A stretch of DNA of 64,000 nt from the IMG/VR virus record IMGVR_UViG_3300025704_002294, positions 1 to 64,000 of that record; one strand, given 5' to 3'. Origin of the DNA: a virus. Made by a program: the position numbers and the translations under genes. Below, in pieces: positions 7,863 to 16,809 of the stretch (the first letter of the stretch is position 1; each line of letters opens with the position of its first letter). A model generated the notes under the pieces. That model worked only from the letters and a program-made list of their open reading frames with translations, searched no databases and was not told the origin of the DNA.

Positions 7863-8879
7863 ATGGCATCTTTAGCAGAAATCAGAGCAAAACTACAATC
7901 AATGGAATCAAAACCTGGTAGTTCACCCGCTCAAAGCGATAAAGCAATATACCCTTTTTGGAACATCGACGAAGGAACAAGCACCGTTCTTAGGTTCTTA
8001 CCTGACTCGGATCCAAACAACACGTTCTTTTGGGTAGAACGACAAATGATCAGACTTACATTCCCAGGAGTGGCTGGCGGAGAACAGAAACCTGTTACCG
8101 TTCAAGTTCCTTGCATGGAAATGTGGGGTGATACATGCCCTGTATTGACTGAGGTTCGTCCTTGGTTTAAAGACTCAAGTCTTGAAGATATGGGTAGAAA
8201 GTATTGGAAAAAACGTTCATACATTTTCCAAGGCTTTGTAAACGAAAATCCTCTCAGCGAAGATTCACCAGAGAATCCAATTAGACGTTTTGTTATTGGA
8301 CCTCAAATCTTTAACATTATTAAATCAGCATTGATGGATCCAGAAATGGAAAACCTTCCAACTGATTATGTAGCAGGAACAGATTTCCGTTTAGCAAAAA
8401 CAACCAAAGGTCAATACGCAGACTATTCTACAAGTAAGTGGGCAAGAAAAGAAAGTGCTCTTACTGAAGAACAACTTGCGGCAATTGATACACATGGACT
8501 ATTTAATCTGAATGAGTTCTTACCTGCTAAACCAACAGCAGAAGGCGTTCAAGCAATAGCAGAAATGTTCCAAGCATCAGTAGATGGGGAGTTATATGAT
8601 CCTGCTAAATGGGGTCAGTTTTACAAACCCTATGGACTTGACGTTCCTAAAGTATCTGGAACACAAACACAATCAACAGTTGCACCGGCTCAACCTGCTC
8701 CAGCAGTATCACAGCCTGCAACAGAGAGTGTGGCTCCTGTAGTTGAAACACCTGCTCCGGCAACACCAGTTGCTGAGACACCTGAACCTGCACCTACACC
8801 AGCACCTGCTAGTGAAGATGTTGGCAAAAAGTCGGCTGATGACATTCTGAATATGATCAGAAACAGACAGTCGTCTTAA
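7863..8879 (+). CDS. 32: Single-stranded DNA-binding protein gp32
   Basis: 338 residues. A short basic N-terminal arm (SLAEIRAKLQSM) for cooperative binding is followed by the OB-fold core (about 25-245). The core carries the motifs typical of marine T4-like gp32, including PFWNID and LEDMGRKYWKKRSY. An Ala/Pro/Thr-rich linker (about 262-320) leads to an acidic C-terminal tip that recruits replication partners. The zinc module of T4 gp32 appears reduced: only Cys-x7-Cys (CMEMWGDTC) is visible. It has a strong RBS (TAGGAG) and a sigma70 promoter with a leader hairpin. It is followed 11 bases later by uvsX. Confidence 0.93.
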   Translation: MASLAEIRAKLQSMESKPGSSPAQSDKAIYPFWNIDEGTSTVLRFLPDSDPNNTFFWVERQMIRLTFPGVAGGEQKPVTVQVPCMEMWGDTCPVLTEVRPWFKDSSLEDMGRKYWKKRSYIFQGFVNENPLSEDSPENPIRRFVIGPQIFNIIKSALMDPEMENLPTDYVAGTDFRLAKTTKGQYADYSTSKWARKESALTEEQLAAIDTHGLFNLNEFLPAKPTAEGVQAIAEMFQASVDGELYDPAKWGQFYKPYGLDVPKVSGTQTQSTVAPAQPAPAVSQPATESVAPVVETPAPATPVAETPEPAPTPAPASEDVGKKSADDILNMIRNRQSS

Positions 8880-8889
8880 GGAGAAAATT

Positions 8890-9999
8890 ATGCAGAAACC
8901 TTTTGACTTAACAAAGTTTAGAACTGGAATCACTAAAAGCATATCTGGTATTAGTGCTGGTTTCCATGACCCTAGGGATTGGATCAGCACTGGTAACAAA
9001 ACACTAGACTACCTAATAAGTGGGGACTTCCAAGGAGGTATCCCACTAGGTAAAGTTAGTGTGTTTGCAGGTGAATCAGGTTCTGGTAAATCGTTTATAT
9101 GTTCTGGAAACATTGTAAAAAATGCACAAGATGCCGGTTGTCAAGTAGTATTATTTGACTCTGAAAATGCACTTGACGAGCAATGGCTTCAAGCATTAGA
9201 CGTTGATACAAGTCCAGAAAAACTATTAAAAATTAGTGTTTCAATGATCGATGATGTTGCTAAAGCAATATCAGAATTTTTAAAAGACTATAAAGCAAAC
9301 TACAGCGATCTTCCTTACGAAGATATGCCTAAATTAGTGTTTGTAGTAGATAGTTTAGGAATGTTATTAACACCAACTGACGTTGCTCAATTTGAGAAAG
9401 GTGACATGAAGGGTGATATGGGTAGAAAACCAAAGGCATTAACAGCCTTAGTTAGAAACACAGTCAACCAGATTGCTCCTTTTCCAATAGCACTTGTGGC
9501 AACTAATCACACTTATGCATCGCAAGATATGTTTGACCCTGATGATAAAATATCAGGCGGTCAAGGCTTTATCTATGCAAGTAGTATTGTGGTTGCTATG
9601 AAAAAACTTAAATTAAAAGAAGATTTAGATGGCAACAAAGTTAGCACGGTGCAAGGAATTAGAGCGGCCTGTAAAGTAATGAAATCACGTTACAGCAAAC
9701 CGTTCGAAGGCGTTCAAATTAAAATACCATACGAGACTGGCATGGACCCATATAGTGGCCTATTGGAAATGCTTGAATCTAAAGGTATTGTAGATAAAGT
9801 TGGTAATAAACTCTCTTATGTTTCCCCTGTAACAGGTGAGGAAATCAAAGAGTTCAGAAAAGGCTGGACTGGAGACAAACTTCAGGTAATTATAGATGAA
9901 TGGGGTCAAAATCCTAAAGTTCAAGAAATTGAACCAGATGAAGATGTTGACCTAAATGACTTAGAACCAACTGAAGAGGAATACGCAGATGAGTCCTGA
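8890..9999 (+). CDS. uvsX: UvsX recombinase (RecA-like)
   Basis: 369 residues. Walker A is GESGSGKS (61-68) and Walker B ends at Asp154 in LVFVVDS. The DNA-binding loop region and the SGGQG motif follow, and the C-terminus is acidic as in phage UvsX. It forms filaments on gp32-coated ssDNA for recombination-dependent replication and repair, with UvsY as mediator. An AAGGAG site lies 5 bases upstream of the ATG. It overlaps the next gene by 11 bases. Confidence 0.95.
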   Translation: MQKPFDLTKFRTGITKSISGISAGFHDPRDWISTGNKTLDYLISGDFQGGIPLGKVSVFAGESGSGKSFICSGNIVKNAQDAGCQVVLFDSENALDEQWLQALDVDTSPEKLLKISVSMIDDVAKAISEFLKDYKANYSDLPYEDMPKLVFVVDSLGMLLTPTDVAQFEKGDMKGDMGRKPKALTALVRNTVNQIAPFPIALVATNHTYASQDMFDPDDKISGGQGFIYASSIVVAMKKLKLKEDLDGNKVSTVQGIRAACKVMKSRYSKPFEGVQIKIPYETGMDPYSGLLEMLESKGIVDKVGNKLSYVSPVTGEEIKEFRKGWTGDKLQVIIDEWGQNPKVQEIEPDEDVDLNDLEPTEEEYADES

Positions 10000-10222
10000 A
10001 GTAGCATTATTACTTGAAACCTGGGATAATATAAAATCATATATCCCTAAAAAAGAACGTCTTAATATTGCAGAAACATTAGTTAGAACATTTGATGATA
10101 ACGTTGATATTTCTGAAGTTGAAGACAACATCATGGAATTTGATTCAGTAATGAAGGCGGCATTAGTTAGCCACTTTGACTTACTTGAGGAAAACGATGA
10201 TGAAGATGAGGATTGGGAATAA
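9989..10222 (+). CDS. Small acidic protein between uvsX and uvsY
   Basis: 77 residues, helical, ending in a run of Asp/Glu with a final Trp-Glu. It overlaps the end of uvsX by 11 bases and abuts uvsY exactly (TAA then ATG), so the three are translationally coupled. A small acidic product in this position could modulate the recombinase or mimic the gp32 acidic tail. No family is recognised and the role is inference from position. Confidence 0.6.
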   Translation: MSPEVALLLETWDNIKSYIPKKERLNIAETLVRTFDDNVDISEVEDNIMEFDSVMKAALVSHFDLLEENDDEDEDWE

Positions 10223-10684
10223 ATGGCAACTTGGTATAACGAGGTAGTATCTGATTTAAGCAAAATGGTTGATGCCATTGCTTACTATGAGAACGAACTA
10301 GAAGACGCCAAGTATGAATGCAGAATAAAGGGAAGCCTGGAAAAAGCCAGTGCTTCTCTTCCCGGTATTACAGAGTTTCGCTTCAATCAACTACAAGAGA
10401 TTGAAGCAATTCTCGAACATTTAAATATAGAATTGCGTAAAGAAAGATCAAAAACTTTTCGTAAATTTCTAGAATCTTATAATAGGCAACTCTCTAGTAG
10501 AGACGCAGAAAAGTTCGTAGATAGTGAACAAAGTGTTATAGATTTAACACATCTTACAAATCAGTTTTCTCTTTTGCGTAATAAATACCTAGGCATTATG
10601 AAAGGATTAGATACAAAGCAATGGCAAATAGGACACATAACAAGATTGAGAACAGCGGGAATGGAAGACATAATGATAGGGTAA
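10223..10684 (+). CDS. uvsY: UvsY-like recombination mediator
   Basis: 153 residues, close to T4 UvsY (137). It is almost all helical with a Lys/Arg-rich middle (RKERSKTFRKFL, about residues 73-84). The C-terminal segment (WQIGHITRLRTAG) resembles the conserved end of UvsY proteins. UvsY loads UvsX onto gp32-coated DNA, and its position directly after uvsX fits. The last 64 bases overlap the next gene in another frame. Confidence 0.75.
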   Translation: MATWYNEVVSDLSKMVDAIAYYENELEDAKYECRIKGSLEKASASLPGITEFRFNQLQEIEAILEHLNIELRKERSKTFRKFLESYNRQLSSRDAEKFVDSEQSVIDLTHLTNQFSLLRNKYLGIMKGLDTKQWQIGHITRLRTAGMEDIMIG

Positions 10685-11841
10685 CATTCTTTTACAGACT
10701 CAATAAGTGTGAAGAACGTAGCCGTAGGAACTTTGAAAATTTTACTGAAACCCTAACCTCAGATTTACAACAATACTGCAAAGAGAATCCTCGCAGAGAT
10801 AATATACATGTATATTTTGAATACACTCAAGAAGGGACCTTATGGGTAGTAGACAATAAATGGTTTGCTGATGCAATACATAATTTTGCAAACAAGTATA
10901 ATATACCCTTATCTAATATTACATATCATGGCGGAGCCGCAACATTAGAAAAGTCATACAACACATGGCACTCTATATACAGACCAAACGAAGATAAAAT
11001 AAAACTAAGACATACTGATTTTGGACTTTGGCTATATGAAAAAAATAATGTGTATTTTGATATTTTAAAATTTCCAAAAGAAACACATACTAATTTAAGA
11101 ACAAAAAAGTTTAATTGTCTGAATGCTAATTTAAACATACAGCACAGGATAGCATTCCTGCACTATATGTGGAAGAACAACTTATTAGATACAGAAAACA
11201 ATCTTATAAGTTTCCATTATTTTCAAGGTATGCATTATCCAATAGAAGAACAATACCCTATTCCACAAGAACTAAAAGATATCCTACCTATCCAATTTGA
11301 TCTAAAAGGAAATTGGGAACAGGTATATAAAAAAATATTTGACAGCAAACACGACCCAAGTGTATTAACAGATTGGAATAAAACAGGAGATTACAGTTAC
11401 ATATATGATGATTGTTACTTTACTGTAACTACAGAAAGTGGCGAATGTGTGCACCTTTGTAACGAATTCTGTGAAGATGGATTAGATGACTACTTTAGGC
11501 GTTTTCATAATGAAATATTTATTACTGAAAAAACAACAAGGCCCATGCTTTATTTACATCCTCAAATTTTATATTCTAGCTCAGGAACATTAGAGTATTT
11601 AAAAAGTTGGGGGTTTAAAACATTTAGTAATTATTGGAATGAAGATTACGATAATGAAACAAATGGAAACAAAAAACTTCAAATGATAATGGACGTTGTA
11701 AGAGAACTTAACAATAAACCATTAGAGGAGTTACATGAGATGTATTGGGATATGATGCCAATACTTAAACACAACCAAAAGATACTGATTAACACCGACA
11801 TAGAAAAGTATGAAAATAATGTTTTTCCGCTTGACTTATAG
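10621..11841 (+). CDS. Glycosyltransferase-like phage protein (paralogue A)
   Basis: 406 residues. The only in-frame ATG overlaps uvsY by 64 bases; the true start may be a non-ATG codon nearer 10685. The C-terminal third holds IFITEKTTRPMLYLHPQIL followed by a GTLEYLKSWGFKTF segment. This resembles the donor-site region of GT10-type fucosyltransferases (F-x-TEK ... P-x-x-Y/G). The N-terminal half is poorly conserved in appearance. A related protein lies at 41796 with the same FLTEK block. Virion or host-surface glycosylation is possible; donor and acceptor are unknown. Confidence 0.5.
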   Translation: MANRTHNKIENSGNGRHNDRVTFFYRLNKCEERSRRNFENFTETLTSDLQQYCKENPRRDNIHVYFEYTQEGTLWVVDNKWFADAIHNFANKYNIPLSNITYHGGAATLEKSYNTWHSIYRPNEDKIKLRHTDFGLWLYEKNNVYFDILKFPKETHTNLRTKKFNCLNANLNIQHRIAFLHYMWKNNLLDTENNLISFHYFQGMHYPIEEQYPIPQELKDILPIQFDLKGNWEQVYKKIFDSKHDPSVLTDWNKTGDYSYIYDDCYFTVTTESGECVHLCNEFCEDGLDDYFRRFHNEIFITEKTTRPMLYLHPQILYSSSGTLEYLKSWGFKTFSNYWNEDYDNETNGNKKLQMIMDVVRELNNKPLEELHEMYWDMMPILKHNQKILINTDIEKYENNVFPLDL

Positions 11842-11858
11842 TGAAAAGAATGTATAAT
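11831..11858 (+). promoter_or_regulatory. Sigma70-type promoter for the TonB receptor gene
   Basis: TTGACT at 11831-11836, a 16-base spacer, and TATAAT at 11853-11858. It overlaps the end of the upstream gene and lies 22 bases before the ATG, with a TGGAG ribosome site between. Confidence 0.7.
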
Positions 11859-11880
11859 ATTATTTTAAATTGGAGATAAA

Positions 11881-13881
11881 ATGAATTTTGAAGAATTTTT
11901 TTACAAACACATATTAAAGATTGCAATTATATTATCTTTACCGCTTTTTACTGCATGGGCATTTGCAGATGATATAGAAGAAATTGTTGTGACAGCACAA
12001 CAAGAAAAAACAATTAAAGCAAACCCAATTACAAGCAGTAGAATTATAAGTGCAATACTTCCAGGATTTACTTATAATGCAGGTGGTTATGGAGGATTTA
12101 TTGGATTTGCAGAACGTGGAGCACAAACAAACCATACATCTGTATTCGTAAATGGAATACCAGCAAATGACCCAGGAGCAGGATGGTATGACTTTGGTCA
12201 TGATATGGCTAACGGACAAACAGTAAAAGTTATTACTGGTTCTAATAGTGTGCTATATGGTTCAGGCAGTATGGCAGGAACAGTATTAATACAAGATACT
12301 ATTGAACATGGTATTACAGTTAGAACTGAAGATGCTGACCCTACATATATAAGAATTGCTCCAACAGATTTTATAGAATTTTCTACATTTGATGACAGTA
12401 TGGGTAGTGTAAGAAACGATAACGAAGAAATAGATAATTATAAAAACAGGACAGCAAGATTAAATGTTGACGTAGGCGACTTTACTATTGTAGGTAAGTT
12501 TACTGAATACGAATACGACTATGATAATTGTTATGATTATGATTTTGGGCAAAGCAATGACTGTTTACAAGACGGCGAAAGATACAACATAGCAATTAGG
12601 AATGACTTTATGACTATAGGTCGTAACTATAATAATGCAGACTATTTCACGGTTGAAGACCCAACCTATTCAAATGAGAGTTTTAGAGACTTTGCAAGAT
12701 TTGGTAGCAATTTAGATCTTAGTAATAAAATAAATGTTGCATTTGGTGTTGATATGGAGAAGATCTATTACAACACTATCAGTTGGCAAAATATTGAAGG
12801 ATCTACAGTTGTAGAAACAGAAAACACAGAACCAGGCATATGGTATGCTGAAGACGATACAAACAAAAGTAGACCAATGTGGACAGGTATCTATATAGGC
12901 ACAGGCGAATTTACTAGTGAAACAGTAGGCAACGGTGTGTATACTCTTACTGAAATAGAAGAAAAATACACAGACGAAAATGCTGGACTATACTTTTCTG
13001 CTAATGCTAAATTTATATTAGATTATAACTTTGGTATAAGAGTAGGAAACGATGATCAAAATGCTCTTAGACTTGGTATAAGTAAAGGCGAATGGTTTGT
13101 AAATATCGGCAATAGTTTTAGAAGGCCAAACTTATATGAACTTAATGGTGACGGTTATGTTGAAGGAAATGCTGAATTAATGCCAGAAGAAGCAGTTGGC
13201 ATAGAAATAGGCTATGGTGCTATTAGTGTTTATAGATACGATTTCCAAGAAGCAATAGAATATATTCCTGGATATAACACAGATATTAATACTACATCTA
13301 CTGTATTAGATAGTGACAAAACCTTAAATTTAATAGGAGCAAATCCTGAAGCACCAGATCCAACTTATGTATCTTGTGTGTTAAATCCGAATTGGAACGA
13401 TAACGACGAAGCAACATTTGATCTTCCTGGATGTATATATAAAAATGTAACTACTACAACATCAATATGGAATTCACCAACATACATCAACACAGGAGCC
13501 TATGTAACACAAGGTTTAAGGTATAGTAATAACTTTGGTCCAATGTTTGTAAGTTTAAAATACACAGACACAGAACAAACAAGAATACCTAAATATATTG
13601 GAGTATTACAATTTACTCATGCATTTAATAATGGCGTAAATGTAAGGTTAAAGTATGCAGTCCAGTTAGATAGAGCACCCGGACAATATGATGTATTAAT
13701 GGAAGGTCAAGAATTTTTAGAAGACCTGCAAAAAGTAGACTTATATATAACTAAAGTATTTGAAAATGGTATAACATTGTCATTCAAAGGAGAAAACCTC
13801 ACAGACGAAGTTGTTGAAGTTGTTCCAATGTATAATACACAAGGAACAGAATATTACTTGACACTTGGGTATAAATGGTAG
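11881..13881 (+). CDS. TonB-dependent outer-membrane receptor
   Basis: 666 residues, the size of bacterial TonB-dependent transporters. A Sec signal peptide (about 1-29; hydrophobic core then AWAFA|DD) precedes a TonB-box-like DDIEEIVVTAQ. A plug domain follows, with RGAQTNHTSVFVNGIP and VKVITGSNSVLYGSG, the classic plug segments. The rest is a long beta-barrel of alternating hydrophobic strands, with the late motif FKGENLTDE and an aromatic C-terminus (YKW). Such receptors import iron complexes, cobalamin or sugars. It lies between uvsY and uvsW genes with its own strong early-type promoter and SD, so it is a stable phage gene. It may change uptake or block the host's own phage receptor; the ligand is unknown. 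Confidence 0.9.
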   Translation: MNFEEFFYKHILKIAIILSLPLFTAWAFADDIEEIVVTAQQEKTIKANPITSSRIISAILPGFTYNAGGYGGFIGFAERGAQTNHTSVFVNGIPANDPGAGWYDFGHDMANGQTVKVITGSNSVLYGSGSMAGTVLIQDTIEHGITVRTEDADPTYIRIAPTDFIEFSTFDDSMGSVRNDNEEIDNYKNRTARLNVDVGDFTIVGKFTEYEYDYDNCYDYDFGQSNDCLQDGERYNIAIRNDFMTIGRNYNNADYFTVEDPTYSNESFRDFARFGSNLDLSNKINVAFGVDMEKIYYNTISWQNIEGSTVVETENTEPGIWYAEDDTNKSRPMWTGIYIGTGEFTSETVGNGVYTLTEIEEKYTDENAGLYFSANAKFILDYNFGIRVGNDDQNALRLGISKGEWFVNIGNSFRRPNLYELNGDGYVEGNAELMPEEAVGIEIGYGAISVYRYDFQEAIEYIPGYNTDINTTSTVLDSDKTLNLIGANPEAPDPTYVSCVLNPNWNDNDEATFDLPGCIYKNVTTTTSIWNSPTYINTGAYVTQGLRYSNNFGPMFVSLKYTDTEQTRIPKYIGVLQFTHAFNNGVNVRLKYAVQLDRAPGQYDVLMEGQEFLEDLQKVDLYITKVFENGITLSFKGENLTDEVVEVVPMYNTQGTEYYLTLGYKW

Positions 13882-13887
13882 TATAAT
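13858..13887 (+). promoter_or_regulatory. Sigma70-type promoter near uvsW
   Basis: TTGACA at 13858-13863, an 18-base spacer, and TATAAT at 13882-13887, directly against the ATG at 13888. A normal start site would lie inside that small ORF, so the promoter probably serves uvsW. Confidence 0.55.
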
Positions 13888-14076
13888 ATGAAAATGGATT
13901 GGCTACAATGTTGTTTATGTGATGAAGTTATGGAAGACTTTATGATATCACACAACCCTCAACCACTTTCAGACAACCCAGCAGATAGATGTTGTGCAAA
14001 ATGTAACATGGACAAAGTTATTCCTGCTAGACTGGCACCCGATAACAATATTCAGAGAACCCAACCGCATGAATAA
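13888..14076 (+). CDS. Small zinc-ribbon-like protein
   Basis: 62 residues with CCLC near the N-terminus and CCAKC about 25 residues later. This paired Cys arrangement could bind one zinc. It is typical of small phage zinc-ribbon proteins of unknown role. It overlaps uvsW by 8 bases. A sigma70-type TATAAT box directly abuts its ATG, so expression must come from upstream readthrough or a downstream in-frame start. Confidence 0.6.
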   Translation: MKMDWLQCCLCDEVMEDFMISHNPQPLSDNPADRCCAKCNMDKVIPARLAPDNNIQRTQPHE

Positions 14077-15526
14077 ATGTGTATTAGAAATTAGAGACGA
14101 AGTTAATGTTAGGTTTGTTGGACTTGATGTTAAAACTAGGCGTAAAATTTCAGATGAAGTAAAATACTTTTTGCCGTATGCATATCATATGCCTGCTTAT
14201 AAATTAGGAAGATGGGACGGTTGTATTAGATTTTGTGACATTGGCGGTAGAACATATTTTCATTTACTAGAAAGACTTTTACCTATAGTTGCAAATGATG
14301 GATATGATATAGAAGTAAAAGATTTGCGTAAATCTTGGAATTTTAATTTTAACAAAGTAGAACAGACCGATTATGAGCATATTGCTTGGCCTCCAAGACA
14401 TCCTGTTGCAGGAACTCCAATTATTTTAAGAGACTATCAAGTAGATGTTATTAATAAATTTTTAGAAAATCCTCAATGCCTACAAGAAGTGGCCACAGGT
14501 GCTGGTAAAACATTAGTAACAGCAGTTTTAAGTCATAAATGTGAACCATATGGTAGAACTATTGTAATTGTTCCTAACAAAGATTTAGTAGTGCAAACAG
14601 AAAAAGATTATAAAAACTTAGGTTTAGATGTAGGTGTATTTTTTGGAGATAGAAAAGAATATAACAAAACACACACTATTTGCACATGGCAAAGTCTAAG
14701 TATATTAGAGAAGAAAACAAAAGCACACGAAGCCGAATTTCCAATAGAAGAATTCTTAGATGGTGTAGTATGTATTATGGTCGACGAAGTGCATAAAGCA
14801 AAAGCAGATGTATTAAGAAATTTATTAGGTGGTGTGTTTGCTAGTGTTCCAATTCGTTGGGGTTTAACAGGAACTATTCCCAAAGACGATCACGAAGCAG
14901 TTAGCACATTCTGTAGTTTAGGACCTGTAGTTGGAAATCTTAGCAGTAAAGAATTACAAGATATAGGTGTATTAGCAGATTTAGATGTAAATATTTTTCA
15001 ATTGCAAGATGGCGTATTAGGATTTAATAGTTATGCACAAGAATTAAAATGGCTCCTTACTGATAATAAACGCATTGATCACATCAGTGAGATTATAAAA
15101 GGTTTAGCAACAAGTGGTAATACACTTGTATTGATAGACAGAATTAAAACAGGCGAGATGCTAATAGAAAGAAACGACGATTGGGTATTTGTAAGTGGTA
15201 AAATGAAAACCACAGATAGACAAGACGAATATGCAGAAATTAGTGAGATGGACAATAAAGTTATTGTTGCAACATATGGTGTTGCCGCTGTTGGTATTAA
15301 CATACCTAGGATATTTAACCTTGTTATGTTAGAGCCAGGAAAGAGTTTTGTTCGTGTAATACAAAGTATCGGAAGAGGTATTCGTAAAGCAGAGGACAAA
15401 GATTATGTGCAAGTGGTTGACATCACGAGCAATTTAAAGTATAGTAAAAGACACCTTACAAAAAGAAAGCAGTTCTATAAAGAACAGAACTTTAGACATA
15501 AGGTAACAAAGGTTGAATATAAATGA
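14069..15526 (+). CDS. uvsW: UvsW helicase (SF2)
   Basis: 485 residues from ATG 14069. An earlier in-frame ATG at 13994 would add 25 residues inside the zinc-ribbon gene and is less likely. SF2 motifs are in order: ATGAGKT (motif I), VDEVHKAK (DEVH box, motif II), LTGTIPK (III) and QSIGRGIRK (VI). The N-terminal about 100 residues hold the small DNA-binding domain of UvsW, containing LGRWDG. UvsW unwinds R-loops and branched DNA and moves phages from origin- to recombination-dependent replication. It overlaps the next gene by 4 bases. Confidence 0.93.
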   Translation: MNKCVLEIRDEVNVRFVGLDVKTRRKISDEVKYFLPYAYHMPAYKLGRWDGCIRFCDIGGRTYFHLLERLLPIVANDGYDIEVKDLRKSWNFNFNKVEQTDYEHIAWPPRHPVAGTPIILRDYQVDVINKFLENPQCLQEVATGAGKTLVTAVLSHKCEPYGRTIVIVPNKDLVVQTEKDYKNLGLDVGVFFGDRKEYNKTHTICTWQSLSILEKKTKAHEAEFPIEEFLDGVVCIMVDEVHKAKADVLRNLLGGVFASVPIRWGLTGTIPKDDHEAVSTFCSLGPVVGNLSSKELQDIGVLADLDVNIFQLQDGVLGFNSYAQELKWLLTDNKRIDHISEIIKGLATSGNTLVLIDRIKTGEMLIERNDDWVFVSGKMKTTDRQDEYAEISEMDNKVIVATYGVAAVGINIPRIFNLVMLEPGKSFVRVIQSIGRGIRKAEDKDYVQVVDITSNLKYSKRHLTKRKQFYKEQNFRHKVTKVEYK

Positions 15527-16020
15527 AAATATTAACATTAGAGAATTATAGTTACGATATAGATAGTGTTCCAGATGAGATAGATGATATAAGATACTGC
15601 ATTTTTGATGCAGGTGATCCAGAGTATATGGATTACTTCTTTTTACCATTAATCTTTTTGGAAAGTTTTTATGCACCAGCAATATGCTTAGACATAGGCG
15701 GATTTAAAATCCAAATGCCTATGGACTGGAGTATACTTACAAGTGATGAAGATTTTGATGGTATAGAAGTTATGCCACTATCAAGTTTAAACAATAGAGG
15801 TTTTGTAGCACCAGTTTTAAATCCATTAAAAACTTGGATGCCACGAGCGGAGGAAATACAAATTACTAACGTCTATCAAGATGTAAAATGGTATTTTCCA
15901 AAATTAAAGAATGGGCATTTACTAGTAGTTCCATTAGAAGATGGGCATGAACCTAAATGCGTCATGTTTGTAAAAGAAGCAAATAAAATTAAAGATATTG
16001 ATTTTGCTGATATGCTATAG
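15523..16020 (+). CDS. Hypothetical protein downstream of uvsW
   Basis: 165 residues, ATGA-coupled to uvsW. It is acidic and compact, with a hydrophobic mid-segment (YFFLPLIFLESFYAP, about 40-54) that is not long enough for a membrane span. A later IQMPMDW and TWMPRAEEI suggest a beta-rich fold. No family is recognised. Coupling with uvsW suggests a role in replication or late gene control, but there is no direct evidence. Confidence 0.6.
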   Translation: MKILTLENYSYDIDSVPDEIDDIRYCIFDAGDPEYMDYFFLPLIFLESFYAPAICLDIGGFKIQMPMDWSILTSDEDFDGIEVMPLSSLNNRGFVAPVLNPLKTWMPRAEEIQITNVYQDVKWYFPKLKNGHLLVVPLEDGHEPKCVMFVKEANKIKDIDFADML

Positions 16021-16029
16021 GAGGTTATT

Positions 16030-16809
16030 ATGGCAAAAAGAAAATTTAGAATAGAAGGCGGCAGATACGGAGGAGAACTTGTTTTAGGAGAAGTAAATCC
16101 AGCATTTGTCAGTTATTACGCAGAACTAGATGACACCAGTGCGTTAGTTGATGCTGTATTAGAATCCGATCAAGGCGGTTGGGAAGAAGAGGACGAACCT
16201 GCAGATGCATTATTAGATCCTAATACTCCTCCAGGTCCTGCTACAGATGAAGACGATTACTTCAATATGTGGGAAAATGATGGGTTTGAACACATTAATA
16301 GTGCCTACGCAGATGGAGGCTTTACAGTATATGAAGTTCCAGCAGATGGTTCAGATGATTGGTCCTATGATAAAGAAGTATATGAAGGGGAAGCCATTCA
16401 TGTATATGGTAGAGAAGGTGGATACTTTAGCACAGACGATGAGCCAGAAGTAATAAACGAAGAAGATGAAGACGGCAACAAATATGTGCCTGTTTTAATG
16501 TTTCACAGTTGTGAGAAGGGTTCTTTTGGTGCTTGGTTTGTAGACTCAGATGAAGATTTTGATGAGTTTAAACTTGGAATGGGTGTTGTGGAAACAAATT
16601 TAGGTGAATTTGTTGATGCTGTATTTTACGATAAACTAGAATTAGATTGTGATTACGATTATAATGACACAACCGGTAAAAGTTATGATGCTCAGGTTGG
16701 CTGGTTAAATACTAAGTGGCATGACAGTCAAGATCTTATGCATGAAAACTTAGATGAATATCTTGCAGAGTTTGAAGAAAATGCAGAATGGGAAAGAGAA
16801 AATAGATGA
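16030..16809 (+). CDS. Very acidic hypothetical protein
   Basis: 259 residues with dense Asp/Glu clusters (EEEDEPAD, about 59-66; NEEDEDGN, about 143-150) and many Tyr/Trp residues. It has an AGGAGG site just upstream of the ATG. The basic N-terminus (MAKRKFR) contrasts with the rest. Such charge could mimic DNA or bind cations, but no known mimic family is recognised. It overlaps the next gene by 4 bases. Confidence 0.6.
   Translation: MAKRKFRIEGGRYGGELVLGEVNPAFVSYYAELDDTSALVDAVLESDQGGWEEEDEPADALLDPNTPPGPATDEDDYFNMWENDGFEHINSAYADGGFTVYEVPADGSDDWSYDKEVYEGEAIHVYGREGGYFSTDDEPEVINEEDEDGNKYVPVLMFHSCEKGSFGAWFVDSDEDFDEFKLGMGVVETNLGEFVDAVFYDKLELDCDYDYNDTTGKSYDAQVGWLNTKWHDSQDLMHENLDEYLAEFEENAEWERENR

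Noticed and set aside
11881-13881. TonB receptor as host contamination or assembly chimera
   Set aside because: Phage genes of similar base composition and compact spacing flank it directly, the next phage gene beginning 6 bases later. A chimera cannot be fully excluded without reads.
16247-16453. 68-residue alternative frame in the acidic gene
   Set aside because: It is a shadow frame of the long acidic gene, with low-complexity Met/Gln-rich content and no ribosome site.
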